The notes beneath the pieces are model-generated. The model made no database searches. It saw only the letters and a program-made list of their open reading frames with translations, and was not told where the DNA came from. Source: Paenibacillus antri (lineage in GTDB: Bacteria > Bacillota > Bacilli > Paenibacillales > YIM-B00363). Taken from it: DNA of 64,000 nucleotides. Positions 25,712 to 35,310 of the stretch are shown piece after piece (position 1 is the first letter of the stretch; each line of letters opens with the position of its first letter). A program made the position numbers and the translations under genes. The stretch lies in contig NZ_VCIW01000014.1 of assembly GCF_005765165.1 (NCBI RefSeq), positions 124,001 through 188,000 on the forward strand, given 5' to 3'.

Positions 25712-25759
25712 AAGGACCGTGCTTACAGGGGCGAACCCCTTGTTTGCGGTCCTTTTTTT
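25712..25759 (+). terminator. Leader terminator (possible attenuator) before the SLH gene
   Basis: AAGGACCG pairs with CGGTCCTT across an inner hairpin AGGGG-cgaa-CCCCT, followed by seven T. It stands after the promoter and before the ribosome site, so most transcripts should end here unless something prevents folding. No known riboswitch consensus or competing antiterminator stem could be recognised in the short leader. Confidence 0.75.
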
Positions 25760-25796
25760 GTTCATTTTCGAGTGGGAATTCGAACGGGGGAGATCG

Positions 25797-27008
25797 ATGA
25801 TGAAGAAAATGTTAACTGCTGCGCTGCTGAGCTTGTCGCTTGTTGGGATTCTGTTCCCGGCATCGGGAACGGCGGCTGCGGAGCCCTTTTCCGATATTGC
25901 CGGTCATTGGGCAAAGGCAAATATTGAATCCGCGGTGAAGGCCGGGTTTGTAAGCGGGTACCCCGATGGAACCTTTAAGCCGGACGCGAATGTGTCGAGG
26001 GCTGAGTTCTTAGCGATTATGACACGAGCGTCCGAATTGAGCGATGCCGGGGCGGTTGAGCCGTTCGAGGATGTCGCCTCGACACATTGGGCCGTAGATG
26101 CGATTAATCGGGGGATCGGTATGGGATTCATCCATACTTCAGACTTCGGGAAGACGTTCGCCCCGGATCAGGCGCTCACTCGCGCGGAAATGGTGAAGTG
26201 GTTGGTCAGCGGCTTGGCGAAGGCGGACTCGAGCTTTGTTGACGCGCTGCGAGATACGAGGGAGACGATCTTGCCGTTTACAGAGTACTTCCCTGGGAAG
26301 TTTAAGGAGTCGGATATTCCGTACATTGCAGTGTCGCGCGGTACCGGGCTTGTCGGGGGCTTCCCGGATGGCTCCTTCGGCCCTGATCGGACAACGACGC
26401 GAGCAGAGGTTGTTGTGCTGCTTGAACGGTACCTAGGGGTGGAGGGGACGAAGGCGGATACGTATAGGGCGCTAAATGAACTCCGGGAGGTTGGTACGAC
26501 CGGCACGAACTTAGCGACGATTGGGAACGTGGCGGGTGAGTTAAGATGGTTGAATGGATTTGATAGAAAAGAGTCCCCAGTATACACCTTATTTAATAAA
26601 AGTCTTGTGGTAAAGCGTGAATTAGGTGACGTGAAGGTGAATCGCTTCATTGTTATAGACCCAAGAATGACTAGTATTTACGTTAACATGTTCCTGGATG
26701 ATCAAATGAAAGAATTTGGTATGTCCAGGGATGTCTATCAGTACTTTTCTGAGGTAACTGCTACATTCAATCGAGATGTAGACTCGAGTACGTTTGCGGA
26801 ATCAATTTCTCTTGCCGGTTCCTCAGTGAGACATAATTTACCAAAGGTATATGGGTACATGGCCATTCATGCAAGCGAAGGGAATCCTATGTTGAAAAAA
26901 GGTGTTACGACTCGTTTTTGGAGTTCCCATACTATTACCTACGGACTTTCAATGAGTATTACGACCAGTGATAACAAAACAGGCGGATTTGTTATTGAGA
27001 AGGAGTAA
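25797..27008 (+). CDS. S-layer homology (SLH) domain cell-surface protein
   Basis: A 403-residue exported protein. The signal peptide (MMKKMLTAALLSLSLVGILF, cleaved near TAAAEP) is followed by three SLH repeats: FSDIAGHWAKANIESAVKAG (about 30-75), FEDVASTHWAVDAINRG (about 92-140) and FPGKFKESDIPYIAVSRG (about 163-215), each ending in an [ST]RAE-type motif (VSRAEF, LTRAEM, TTRAEV). SLH triplets bind pyruvylated secondary cell-wall polymer. The C-terminal 180 residues are not recognised and are encoded by visibly AT-richer DNA. ATG 25797 follows CGGGGGAGATCG. Only five bases separate its stop from the giant gene, whose ribosome site lies inside this gene's end, so the two should be coupled. Confidence 0.88.
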   Translation: MMKKMLTAALLSLSLVGILFPASGTAAAEPFSDIAGHWAKANIESAVKAGFVSGYPDGTFKPDANVSRAEFLAIMTRASELSDAGAVEPFEDVASTHWAVDAINRGIGMGFIHTSDFGKTFAPDQALTRAEMVKWLVSGLAKADSSFVDALRDTRETILPFTEYFPGKFKESDIPYIAVSRGTGLVGGFPDGSFGPDRTTTRAEVVVLLERYLGVEGTKADTYRALNELREVGTTGTNLATIGNVAGELRWLNGFDRKESPVYTLFNKSLVVKRELGDVKVNRFIVIDPRMTSIYVNMFLDDQMKEFGMSRDVYQYFSEVTATFNRDVDSSTFAESISLAGSSVRHNLPKVYGYMAIHASEGNPMLKKGVTTRFWSSHTITYGLSMSITTSDNKTGGFVIEKE

Positions 27009-27013
27009 ACGGT

Positions 27014-30000
27014 ATGGGTAGAAAACCAAGTAATAAATTACTTAGTTCCCTTCTGATATTCAGTTTCCTAATCTCCTTAGTCCCGTCCATCGACGTTCCT
27101 GAGGCAGAGGCAGCATTACTTCCTGAGTTGGATGCGCCATATTTAGATCCACCTGGTCTTGCGCCGAACATGCAAAAGTTAATTATCGAAGTAGAAAATC
27201 CAGAACAACCCTTTCCTTATGCGGAATTTACTCAGCTCAATAACCGAAACTTTAATGTCAACTACGGGCCAGGGGAGCAAGAGGTAAATTATGTTAGTGA
27301 TGCTAGTGCAACTTATGATTACCCGGAGGCGTTTCGGAAACCGTTTGTTTTGCCAATGGGGCCATACAAACCAACAGACTCATTTTTAGACTTATCTGGT
27401 AACCCTTATCCTACTGATCAAGTTACCGGGGTTATCCCGAGAGTTAGCAAACCTTCTTACCGGACTGGTTCTGCATATACAGGTCATGGACTACCATCCG
27501 TCTCATCAGATGGACAGACAGTTACGGTGGATGTAACTGTAGGAGGTCCTAATTTTTCCGCGAATAATCCTTTTAGCAACGAAGAGGCTATTGTAACCTC
27601 AACAGGGAAAATAAAAAGAGCAGTTAGATACGAAATCCCAATGGACATTGTATGGTATGGGGAGATCCATCAAACAAAAACGCTCAACGCGTCTACGGCG
27701 GATAATACTCTCACAGTAGGGCAGACGTCCAATTCGACGGTAACGGTAACTACGACGGGGTATCAGCCGAGCAGTGGACCGGTGGACGTGAACAACAACT
27801 CTGCGACGACAACGTGGAGTAGCGACAATAGCACTGTTGCTTCGGTGGACCCAGCAAGCGGTAAAATCACAGGGAAAAGCGCAGGTACTGCAAACATCAC
27901 GGTGACTTGGAGAAGGAACGGGACGGCCGATGGAAAGGACTTTCAGATTTATCGCACCTTCAGCGTTTTCGTCGCGGGAGGGGGAGGTACCCCCACGGAC
28001 CCTCCGCCAGTTGCAGACATTACCGGGGACTTCGATATTCTGCCTTCGACGATCAACTACCGCGATCCCTTCGGTCTAAAACCAAAGAACATCGTTGGAA
28101 CAAACGGATGTACATATGTCTCTCACGAATACCGGTTTGAAGGCAAGGGGACACTTCCGCCAGTTTCCGGCCAGAATACTACCTCCACTTATAACTACGG
28201 GAGCTACCCTTTCGCTATTGGGGTTGGATCGCATCAAATATCTATCAAAATAAAAGGAACGACCTGTGAAAGCGGTTGGATCGCGACGAAGACGCTCACG
28301 ATTCTCGGGCCGGCCGCAAACAATCCGCCATTCTTTAAGCTCGGGTGGTTTGCCAACGGGGATTGGACAAGTAAGTCGAACGTCATCCGAATCATTCAGG
28401 GCTCACACATGATGGTCCGCATCATTGAGACGCCTGACACAATTCCGCCTTCGCCGAGCGATCCGGATGGGGACAGCTTTTCCATCACAGGGTGGGACTT
28501 CTCAAACAACGCATGGACGGAGTCTCTCCCAGGGAAGTATGGGTATCAGCCGCTCGACGACCATCTAAGCGGGATTGTGATGGACATGCCGGGCACTCAT
28601 ACCGTCCGCGCGACGATGACGGACCAGTTCGGGGCCCAGTTTACGGCGAGCGCGACGATCGAGGTTATTCCTCCGAATCCGGTAGCCGTCATTACGGGAC
28701 CGTCTCAGGTAAAGGAAGGACGGCCGCTGCCGTCGCCGTTCAGCTCGGCAAGCAGCTACTCGCCTGTCGGACGGACGATCGACCATTCGAGGGACGAGTG
28801 GACGAATCTAAAAAGCTCCTATAAAACGCCTGGAACCGAGATCATTCAGCTGCACGTTTACGATAGCGGGGGATTGAAATCGCTGCAGCCGGCTCTTCAT
28901 ACGCTTACCGTCATTCCGGATAAGCCGCCGATAGGGAAGCTGAATGTCCCTCCCCTCGATGTGCGAGGAAACACGGTCTCGATCCAGAACCAATCGTACT
29001 CCGAGGATGGCGATGTCATCGCCTCTATGACGTACAGAATGAAATATGACGCAAACAATAACGGCTTCGCAGATGACGCTTGGACGGCGATGACCGGAGA
29101 CTTGTCCGGATTTTCGTTTGTGCCGAATCGGGTCGGCAAGTACTTGTTTGAAGCTAGGGCCTGCGAGGATTATGGGAAATGTGGAGATACTTCCTCGCAA
29201 TCGGTATCAAGCCTCACTCTGGACGTCGTGAACCGGGAGCCCGAGGTTTCATTCGAGGTCATCGGAGAGAATAACCAACCGGATCCGAATCCGCCGATCC
29301 CACTGAAGACCGATGCAATCCTGAGTTCGTGGAATTTGTACGAGACGAATTCATTGAAGGGCATTCCGAATCGTTCGGGATGGGGATTGCGTGATGGTGC
29401 ACTATACGCGGGCTTTGGTAGGAACACGGAGTACCAATATCCGTGGGATATGGAGTATTGTGTTTACGGGTCTTGTACGACATGGTCCGCATCGGTATGG
29501 CCCGATGGGGGCTTTGGGGCGAACGGAAAATCAGCCTACCGAGCCATGGCAGGAGCTCCGACGACGTCGGGTTTTATCTTAGGGGAGTACAATTCTTCGG
29601 GAAAGATTGTTACCAATCAGACCCCTACTGCAGGAACGAAGAAAACGCCTTTGGAGTTCCGAACACTACTTCGTTCGAACCCTAAGTATATCTTCCTCGA
29701 CGCCATTGTTGATCAAAACGTGGAAAATGAAAGAAAATACGGCTTGCTAGCACTTAACAAGAGTAAGATACCGAATGTCAGTTCGAACACTGTCTATAAT
29801 GGAGGTTTCCTTGAACTCGTGTTCGACTGGGACCAAAATCCGTATGATTTCGCTATAAAAATAGCGGATTACGTCCCAACATACACTCATTATTTTTATA
29901 ATAGCTGGTCTTGGTATCAAAACTCATCTAAAGCTATGGCGGGTGACTATTCGGGGGCAACATCATCCTCAACAATGCCGATGACACTTGTGGAATTTTT

Positions 30001-33000
30001 GGGGTATGAGGTAACCGGAGAAACGATCTACCAAGCATCGGTCTGGAGTCACCCGGCGCTTAGTTACGAAACCACAGACCATAATGGGGATACTGTGTAT
30101 AAACCGTATGGAGGAGGCACGTGGCTATATATCCAGACGTTTGATGCATTTACGGGGCAACTCATAGCAAACGTAAGGCACCCATTTACCTCCGAGACGG
30201 TGCAAAATTTTAAACGTCAAAAATCGTACCGTACTTATAATTACGATCAAAAGTTTAATTTATTTACTACCGGGGACACACTTAATTTGGTCGGTCTTAC
30301 CCGTTATCTTTCGTTCCCCCTTACGTCAGGACCCAAGCTAGTCGGATACAAGATCGACAGGAACGGCAATATTGTGTATCAACGCACCGAAGCGAATGCC
30401 TTCAATGACTACTATAGAACAGTTGTAGGCAGCACAGTGACATCGTGTCAATGGGAGGACAGAGCGTACGATTTATGGCGCGGAGAAGACGGAAGCTTCT
30501 ACACGTACATGGTCTACCAATGTTCTAAAACGGGACAAGAGGTTAACGACAAGAGATATACCATCGATCCAAAACAAGGCGTTCACTTGGTCAAGTTTAA
30601 TCCGGATTTCACTGTGGCGTGGAAGGCAAAGCTGCGCGGCCTGAACGGTGTTACATTCAATATGATGGACCCCAACACTGTCCCGATCCTATCGTATAAC
30701 CCGATCACGAGACAGCTCGTCACACGCTCTTTTACGCGGGATTACGCGGTATGGGCTACTTTCTCATATACGAACGTTTATGACGTCGTGGACATGGACA
30801 CAGGGACGGTCCATCCATGGACGGGACCGATTCCCAATAACGACGACCCGACCTATCATATCGACCCATATGGAAACTATGGGGCCGGTAAAGGGACATT
30901 CACGAGTGATGGAGTCTTTGTGTCGAATGAGAAGACGTATCCGGGTTATGGTTATCGACAAAAAGCATACGTCAATGGGATGACCACGATCGAAACGACG
31001 AAACTTGGGTTTAGTCAGTATTTTGGCGACGGCATCATGGTGAACTACTGGCACGCAAGCAACGCCGCGAGTTCAAGCAATGGGGGCGTATGGAAATATC
31101 TTTGGATCGCAAAAGGCGCTCCATCGACAGCGCCCAACGTGTACAATCCGACAGTTCTCGGCCAGTACGTGTCGCCGGACTCGTACACCGATGCGGAACT
31201 GAATTTCACCCTGCAATTGCACAGTGCGACCATGGATTCGGAACTTGCAGGGTTTTCGTTTCGTATGCAAGATCCGCGGAACCGTTACGCCCTAGAAACG
31301 AATGGGAGTACTATGTACCTTAGCAAGTATGTCGGAGGTACTCGCGCCGTATTACAAAGTGTTACCTGGACCTTTATCGACAACAACAATTACAACTTCA
31401 AGGTAAAAATGTCCGGGAGCAAGTTAAACGTATATGTAAACGGCGTGCCGGTCTTTTTGGATGTGGAAGACAAGCAATTCGCAAGCGGGGCCGTCGGACC
31501 GTTTTCGAATAAGTCTTTCGTTTCGTTCTCGAGTGTATCCGTCAAAGGCATCCAAGACCAGTCGTACAAGCTTACGGGTTATGCGATCTGGGAGCCGGAG
31601 CTCGGTTATGCAAAGGTGGAGTACAACAATATAACCTTTATGGATCCTGAAAACGACCCCCGCTCGGGAACCTACAGCTGGAAGTATAAGCATGAGCCGA
31701 AATTCATGAACCATCAAGGCGTTTCGGCACGGCACAACCAAACGTTTAATGACGCCGTACTTACCTTTGATAAGGTAGGGCAGTACACGATTGACCTGGC
31801 GGCCTACGACGATCCGCATCCGAATTACCCATATCCAAGCAGCGTGTTCGGGGGATACCGGAAGAAGTCGAATCCGTTCTCGCAGAGCATGATCGTGCAT
31901 CGACGACCGATCGCTCAAGCGACCGTATTGCAAAATCCGACGACCGGCATTGTTAGCTGGTCCCAAACGGAGAACAGCTACGATCCCGATCGCTGGGTAA
32001 ATGCTTCAAGCTATTCCGCGCCGGATACGCCGGGGATGAACTATGCGGTGGATAAGGGGATCAAAAATCAACGATTCTTTTACGTGACGCCGAGCGGATC
32101 CGTGGTAGAAGGGCAGTTAACGCATCCGGAAGAGCTTGGGACATATGGGGTCTATTATCAGGTTATGGACGAGTATGGAGCATGGTCTGAGCTATGGGAA
32201 GGCAACGTCGGTGTGACCGTCATTCCGACAAATAAACCGCCTGTAGCAACGATGACGTATCCTTCGGGAATACAGACTTCCCCGACCATGGAGACGTCGA
32301 GACGACCGGTACTACGGTGGAATCAAACGGACGAGGATTCCGGAACGGTATTTACCCGATTCCAGATTCAAGTGACGAACGAGGCGAATACGGTAACGGT
32401 GTTGGATTCCGGAGAGCTGGCACAACATACGACGAACGCTGCCGGGGCGTGGATTTCGACGTCGGATTTGCCGACTGGCCGGAAGCTGCGCGTCCGCGTC
32501 CGGGTGCATGACGGAACGGAATGGTCCGCGTGGTCCGCGCAGACATGGATCTTTATCAACAATGCGCCCGCCGCGAGCTTGACGTACCCGACGGGTACGC
32601 AAGCAAGCCCGACGGTGTCGTCGACGCCAAGACCGATCGTTCGATGGACGCAGACAGATCCGGATCCGGGAACCGTGTTCGAGTTTTTCGAAGTGGAGAT
32701 CTCCAACGAAGCGAACAATCTCATGCATGCGGATTCGGGTCAAACCTATCAGAGCACCTCGTCGGCGAACGGCAGTTGGCTGGTCGATACGGATTTGCCG
32801 CTCGGCGAGAAGCTCCGCACCCGCGTCAGGGTGTTCGACGGCATCGAATGGTCTTCATGGTCCGAGATTCGATGGCTCCTCGTGAATCGGTCGCCGGTCG
32901 CTGACTTCACCTGGACGCCTGCGGCCGTCTACGAGAACGACGATCTGAATCTAGTGAATGCTTCGTCGGACCCCGACGGAGATGCGCTCACGTATGTATG

Positions 33001-33559
33001 GACGATTACGAGGCCGGACGGAACGACGTTGAGCGGGGCTACGACCGACATTACGTTGCCCGGCGCGATGCAGGGAATCTATACGGTCCGGCTCCGAGCG
33101 ACCGACCCGCACGGCGCCTTCGGCGAGCGAACGAAGACGATTTTGGTTCAGGACCTTACGATCGCGGGTCAGGTTTCGCATACGGCGGAATGGGAGACGT
33201 ATCGCCAAACGCATAACGCGAAATTCCCGGATCGCCCCCGGGCGATCACGGATTTCTGGGCGGGAGAGGCGCTCGTGCTGAGTGCGACCGTGACGAATAC
33301 GGGGCCGAGCTCGACGAAGCCGATTTCGGTCGTCGCGGAGCTGACGGCGACGGGGGATACGAAGGCGTTAACCGGCGGGGACCGCGTCAATTTCGCGGGA
33401 ACGATGGTCGAATCGGATCACGCCGCGACATTAACCGACGGGCCGTACGTCATGCGGTTTACGGTCACTTGGTCGAACGGGCATGTAGAGACGGACGATG
33501 TTCCGTTCAATATTATAGGCAACATATTCGACGCGATCGTATACCAACAGAGACTGTAA
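27014..33559 (+). CDS. Giant (2181-residue) exported multidomain protein with Ig/PKD-like domains
   Basis: A signal peptide (about 1-35, ending EAEAALLP) leads a protein with no other membrane segment. Regions seen: an Ig-like BIG2 domain at about 220-320 (ATTTWSSDNSTVASVDPASG, then GKSAGTANITVTW), a Gly/Pro linker, PKD/Ig-like domains across about 330-740 with D-x-D-G-D calcium-type loops, an unrecognised central region (about 740-1390), a LamG/concanavalin-like domain (about 1390-1512), two tandem roughly 110-residue Fn3-like repeats (about 1739-1957), a PKD domain (about 1958-2049), and a CARDB-like end (about 2060-2175). No LPXTG or SLH anchor is present, so attachment via the upstream SLH partner is possible. 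Adhesin or polysaccharide-binding roles are guesses. The AAGGAG site overlaps the SLH gene end. Confidence 0.8.
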   Translation: MGRKPSNKLLSSLLIFSFLISLVPSIDVPEAEAALLPELDAPYLDPPGLAPNMQKLIIEVENPEQPFPYAEFTQLNNRNFNVNYGPGEQEVNYVSDASATYDYPEAFRKPFVLPMGPYKPTDSFLDLSGNPYPTDQVTGVIPRVSKPSYRTGSAYTGHGLPSVSSDGQTVTVDVTVGGPNFSANNPFSNEEAIVTSTGKIKRAVRYEIPMDIVWYGEIHQTKTLNASTADNTLTVGQTSNSTVTVTTTGYQPSSGPVDVNNNSATTTWSSDNSTVASVDPASGKITGKSAGTANITVTWRRNGTADGKDFQIYRTFSVFVAGGGGTPTDPPPVADITGDFDILPSTINYRDPFGLKPKNIVGTNGCTYVSHEYRFEGKGTLPPVSGQNTTSTYNYGSYPFAIGVGSHQISIKIKGTTCESGWIATKTLTILGPAANNPPFFKLGWFANGDWTSKSNVIRIIQGSHMMVRIIETPDTIPPSPSDPDGDSFSITGWDFSNNAWTESLPGKYGYQPLDDHLSGIVMDMPGTHTVRATMTDQFGAQFTASATIEVIPPNPVAVITGPSQVKEGRPLPSPFSSASSYSPVGRTIDHSRDEWTNLKSSYKTPGTEIIQLHVYDSGGLKSLQPALHTLTVIPDKPPIGKLNVPPLDVRGNTVSIQNQSYSEDGDVIASMTYRMKYDANNNGFADDAWTAMTGDLSGFSFVPNRVGKYLFEARACEDYGKCGDTSSQSVSSLTLDVVNREPEVSFEVIGENNQPDPNPPIPLKTDAILSSWNLYETNSLKGIPNRSGWGLRDGALYAGFGRNTEYQYPWDMEYCVYGSCTTWSASVWPDGGFGANGKSAYRAMAGAPTTSGFILGEYNSSGKIVTNQTPTAGTKKTPLEFRTLLRSNPKYIFLDAIVDQNVENERKYGLLALNKSKIPNVSSNTVYNGGFLELVFDWDQNPYDFAIKIADYVPTYTHYFYNSWSWYQNSSKAMAGDYSGATSSSTMPMTLVEFLGYEVTGETIYQASVWSHPALSYETTDHNGDTVYKPYGGGTWLYIQTFDAFTGQLIANVRHPFTSETVQNFKRQKSYRTYNYDQKFNLFTTGDTLNLVGLTRYLSFPLTSGPKLVGYKIDRNGNIVYQRTEANAFNDYYRTVVGSTVTSCQWEDRAYDLWRGEDGSFYTYMVYQCSKTGQEVNDKRYTIDPKQGVHLVKFNPDFTVAWKAKLRGLNGVTFNMMDPNTVPILSYNPITRQLVTRSFTRDYAVWATFSYTNVYDVVDMDTGTVHPWTGPIPNNDDPTYHIDPYGNYGAGKGTFTSDGVFVSNEKTYPGYGYRQKAYVNGMTTIETTKLGFSQYFGDGIMVNYWHASNAASSSNGGVWKYLWIAKGAPSTAPNVYNPTVLGQYVSPDSYTDAELNFTLQLHSATMDSELAGFSFRMQDPRNRYALETNGSTMYLSKYVGGTRAVLQSVTWTFIDNNNYNFKVKMSGSKLNVYVNGVPVFLDVEDKQFASGAVGPFSNKSFVSFSSVSVKGIQDQSYKLTGYAIWEPELGYAKVEYNNITFMDPENDPRSGTYSWKYKHEPKFMNHQGVSARHNQTFNDAVLTFDKVGQYTIDLAAYDDPHPNYPYPSSVFGGYRKKSNPFSQSMIVHRRPIAQATVLQNPTTGIVSWSQTENSYDPDRWVNASSYSAPDTPGMNYAVDKGIKNQRFFYVTPSGSVVEGQLTHPEELGTYGVYYQVMDEYGAWSELWEGNVGVTVIPTNKPPVATMTYPSGIQTSPTMETSRRPVLRWNQTDEDSGTVFTRFQIQVTNEANTVTVLDSGELAQHTTNAAGAWISTSDLPTGRKLRVRVRVHDGTEWSAWSAQTWIFINNAPAASLTYPTGTQASPTVSSTPRPIVRWTQTDPDPGTVFEFFEVEISNEANNLMHADSGQTYQSTSSANGSWLVDTDLPLGEKLRTRVRVFDGIEWSSWSEIRWLLVNRSPVADFTWTPAAVYENDDLNLVNASSDPDGDALTYVWTITRPDGTTLSGATTDITLPGAMQGIYTVRLRATDPHGAFGERTKTILVQDLTIAGQVSHTAEWETYRQTHNAKFPDRPRAITDFWAGEALVLSATVTNTGPSSTKPISVVAELTATGDTKALTGGDRVNFAGTMVESDHAATLTDGPYVMRFTVTWSNGHVETDDVPFNIIGNIFDAIVYQQRL

Positions 33560-33566
33560 AATACGA

Positions 33567-33604
33567 AAGTCGTGCAGGGATGGAGAACCTGGCACGGCTT
33601 TTTG
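33567..33604 (+). terminator. Intrinsic terminator of the giant-protein operon
   Basis: AGTCGTGC pairs with GCACGGCT (one G-U), then a TTTTT tract. Confidence 0.75.
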
Positions 33605-33655
33605 TTGTTTGCGAAGAACCGCGCTGGCTTGAGTCAATGGAGAAAAACAAACTAA

Positions 33656-33685
33656 TTAACTGCATCAACGACGCGCAATTATGCT
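33656..33685 (+). promoter_or_regulatory. Weak candidate promoter for the sulfatase gene
   Basis: TTAACT (33656-33661), an 18-base spacer, then TATGCT (33680-33685). The remaining 240-base gap between genes shows no other clear signal or gene. Confidence 0.25.
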
Positions 33686-33799
33686 ACCATTATGGAATCT
33701 ACCTTGCCGATTCTCTGCGTATATCAGTTACTTCAATAGTATTTCGTCAGGGGCGCTCTAATCGGCTCTGTGAAAGGTTGAGAAGGAGAATTCCAAGTC

Positions 33800-35197
33800 A
33801 TGAAGAGACCGAACATTTTACTTATTTATACCGATCAACAGCGATGGGATGCGTTAGGCGCAAACGGAAACCCGGAAATTTATACGCCGAATCTGGATCG
33901 GTTAGCGGCTAAAGGCGTAAATATGACTCATTATTTTGTGCAAAATCCAATTTGTATGCCTAGTCGCATTAGCTTCTTAAGCGGTCAATATCCGTCGACG
34001 CTCGGCATCACGCATATGGCGGTTCCCGTTCCCGAGAACGTCGTGACGCTGCCGAAGCTGGTGAAAAACTATGGCTACGTAACAGGGAACATTGGAAAGC
34101 TGCACTTCCTGCCGCATTCCAACCGGGATCATCGCGACATCCATCCGAGCTATGGCTTCGATCACTTGGAGATTTCGGACGAACCGGGTTGTTACGAGGA
34201 CGCCTATCGGGCATGGGTGCGAGCGAAAGTTCCCGACCAACTGGAGCATCTGAGTTTGGGCCTCCCGCCGGCGACGGAGGATTGGTACCGGATCATGGGG
34301 GTGAAGGACGAGATCGTGCATCCCGAGCGGGAGCCGAAACATGCCGTGGCGTTCCCCGGGCGGGACGACGTGACGCATTCGGCCTTCGTGGCCGAGCAAA
34401 CCGAGGCGTTCCTTGAGCAGCATAGGGACGATACCTGGATGTGCATAGCAGGCTTCTACTCGCCGCATACGCCTTGGGTGGCGCCGCAGCGTTTCTTGGA
34501 TATGTATGACCCTGAGAAGCTGTCGCTGCCCGATTACCCTCCTCATATTGACCGGTTGCGCACCGATACGCACTTCTCGGATCGGGAGCTTCGATCGGTC
34601 AAGCAGGGATACTATGCGATGGTCAGCGAGGTCGATTATTACGTCGGCAAGCTGATGGATCGGCTGGAAGCGCTTGGCATCGCAGACAATACCATTGTGG
34701 TCTTTACGTCCGATCACGGCGAGTATCTGGGCGATCATCTTCGTTATCAGAAAGGTTACCCAGGCGAGGACTGTATAAGTCGCGTGCCTTGCATCGTGCG
34801 TTGGCCGAGAGGGATTGCAGAGCCGGGCCGTATATTCGACGGTCTCGTGGAAGCGGTGGATGTGTTGCCGACGTTGTTAGAATGTGCGGGCATCCCGGTC
34901 CCGCAGGAGTTGCAAGGAACGTCGTTCCGCAAGCTGCTGCGAAATGAGCCGTTCGACGGCAAGCCGGAGGCGCTCATGGAGTTCGGGGGCTGGAAGAGCA
35001 TCCGGACGCGGAATCACCGTTACCTTTGCGAGGCGGACGGGAAGGAGGCGCTGTTCGACTTGCGCACGGACCCGATGCAGTACTTCAACCTTGCGGACGA
35101 ATCGGAGCACCGAGAGTTGCTTCATGCGATGCGGAAGCGAATGCTCGTTAGGATGTTGCAGGTGGAACAGCCTCTCCGTCGGACGTGGGTGTATTAA
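33800..35197 (+). CDS. Sulfatase (type I, formylglycine-dependent)
   Basis: A 465-residue alkaline-phosphatase-superfamily hydrolase. The metal-site start PNILLIYTDQQRWD (Asp12) and the modification motif C-x-P-S-R (Cys52 to Arg56, in NPICMPSRISFLSG) are exact; Cys52 would be converted to formylglycine. Further markers are GKLHF near 100 and TSDHGEYLGDH near 304 supplying metal ligands. There is no signal peptide, so a cytoplasmic substrate is expected. No formylglycine-generating enzyme or anaerobic maturase is encoded in this window. It stands alone between two terminators, with an AGAAGGAG ribosome site. It might also act as a phosphonate or phosphodiester hydrolase. Confidence 0.9.
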   Translation: MKRPNILLIYTDQQRWDALGANGNPEIYTPNLDRLAAKGVNMTHYFVQNPICMPSRISFLSGQYPSTLGITHMAVPVPENVVTLPKLVKNYGYVTGNIGKLHFLPHSNRDHRDIHPSYGFDHLEISDEPGCYEDAYRAWVRAKVPDQLEHLSLGLPPATEDWYRIMGVKDEIVHPEREPKHAVAFPGRDDVTHSAFVAEQTEAFLEQHRDDTWMCIAGFYSPHTPWVAPQRFLDMYDPEKLSLPDYPPHIDRLRTDTHFSDRELRSVKQGYYAMVSEVDYYVGKLMDRLEALGIADNTIVVFTSDHGEYLGDHLRYQKGYPGEDCISRVPCIVRWPRGIAEPGRIFDGLVEAVDVLPTLLECAGIPVPQELQGTSFRKLLRNEPFDGKPEALMEFGGWKSIRTRNHRYLCEADGKEALFDLRTDPMQYFNLADESEHRELLHAMRKRMLVRMLQVEQPLRRTWVY

Positions 35198-35224
35198 CGG
35201 GAATGCACCTTCGATAAAACAAGG

Positions 35225-35262
35225 AAAACAGCTAATCCCAATGATGGGGGTTAGCTGTTTTG
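35225..35262. terminator. Bidirectional terminator between convergent genes
   Basis: AAAACAGCTAA-tCCC pairs with GGG-GGTTAGCTGTTTT; A/T tracts at both ends let it serve the sulfatase on the plus strand and the glycosyltransferase on the minus strand. Confidence 0.8.
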
Positions 35263-35310
35263 CATGAAATCAATCCTCGTCATCCTCGAGTTCGAAGAAG
35301 AATATAGAGA

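Noticed and set aside
25684-25796. c-di-GMP or other known riboswitch in the SLH leader
   Set aside because: The leader is short and lacks the conserved motifs of c-di-GMP-I, TPP, SAM, lysine or purine classes; only a terminator hairpin with an inner AGGGG stem is seen.
33469-33912. 147-residue plus frame spanning the giant-protein terminator and sulfatase start
   Set aside because: Runs through a terminator and into the sulfatase in another frame; not plausible as a gene.
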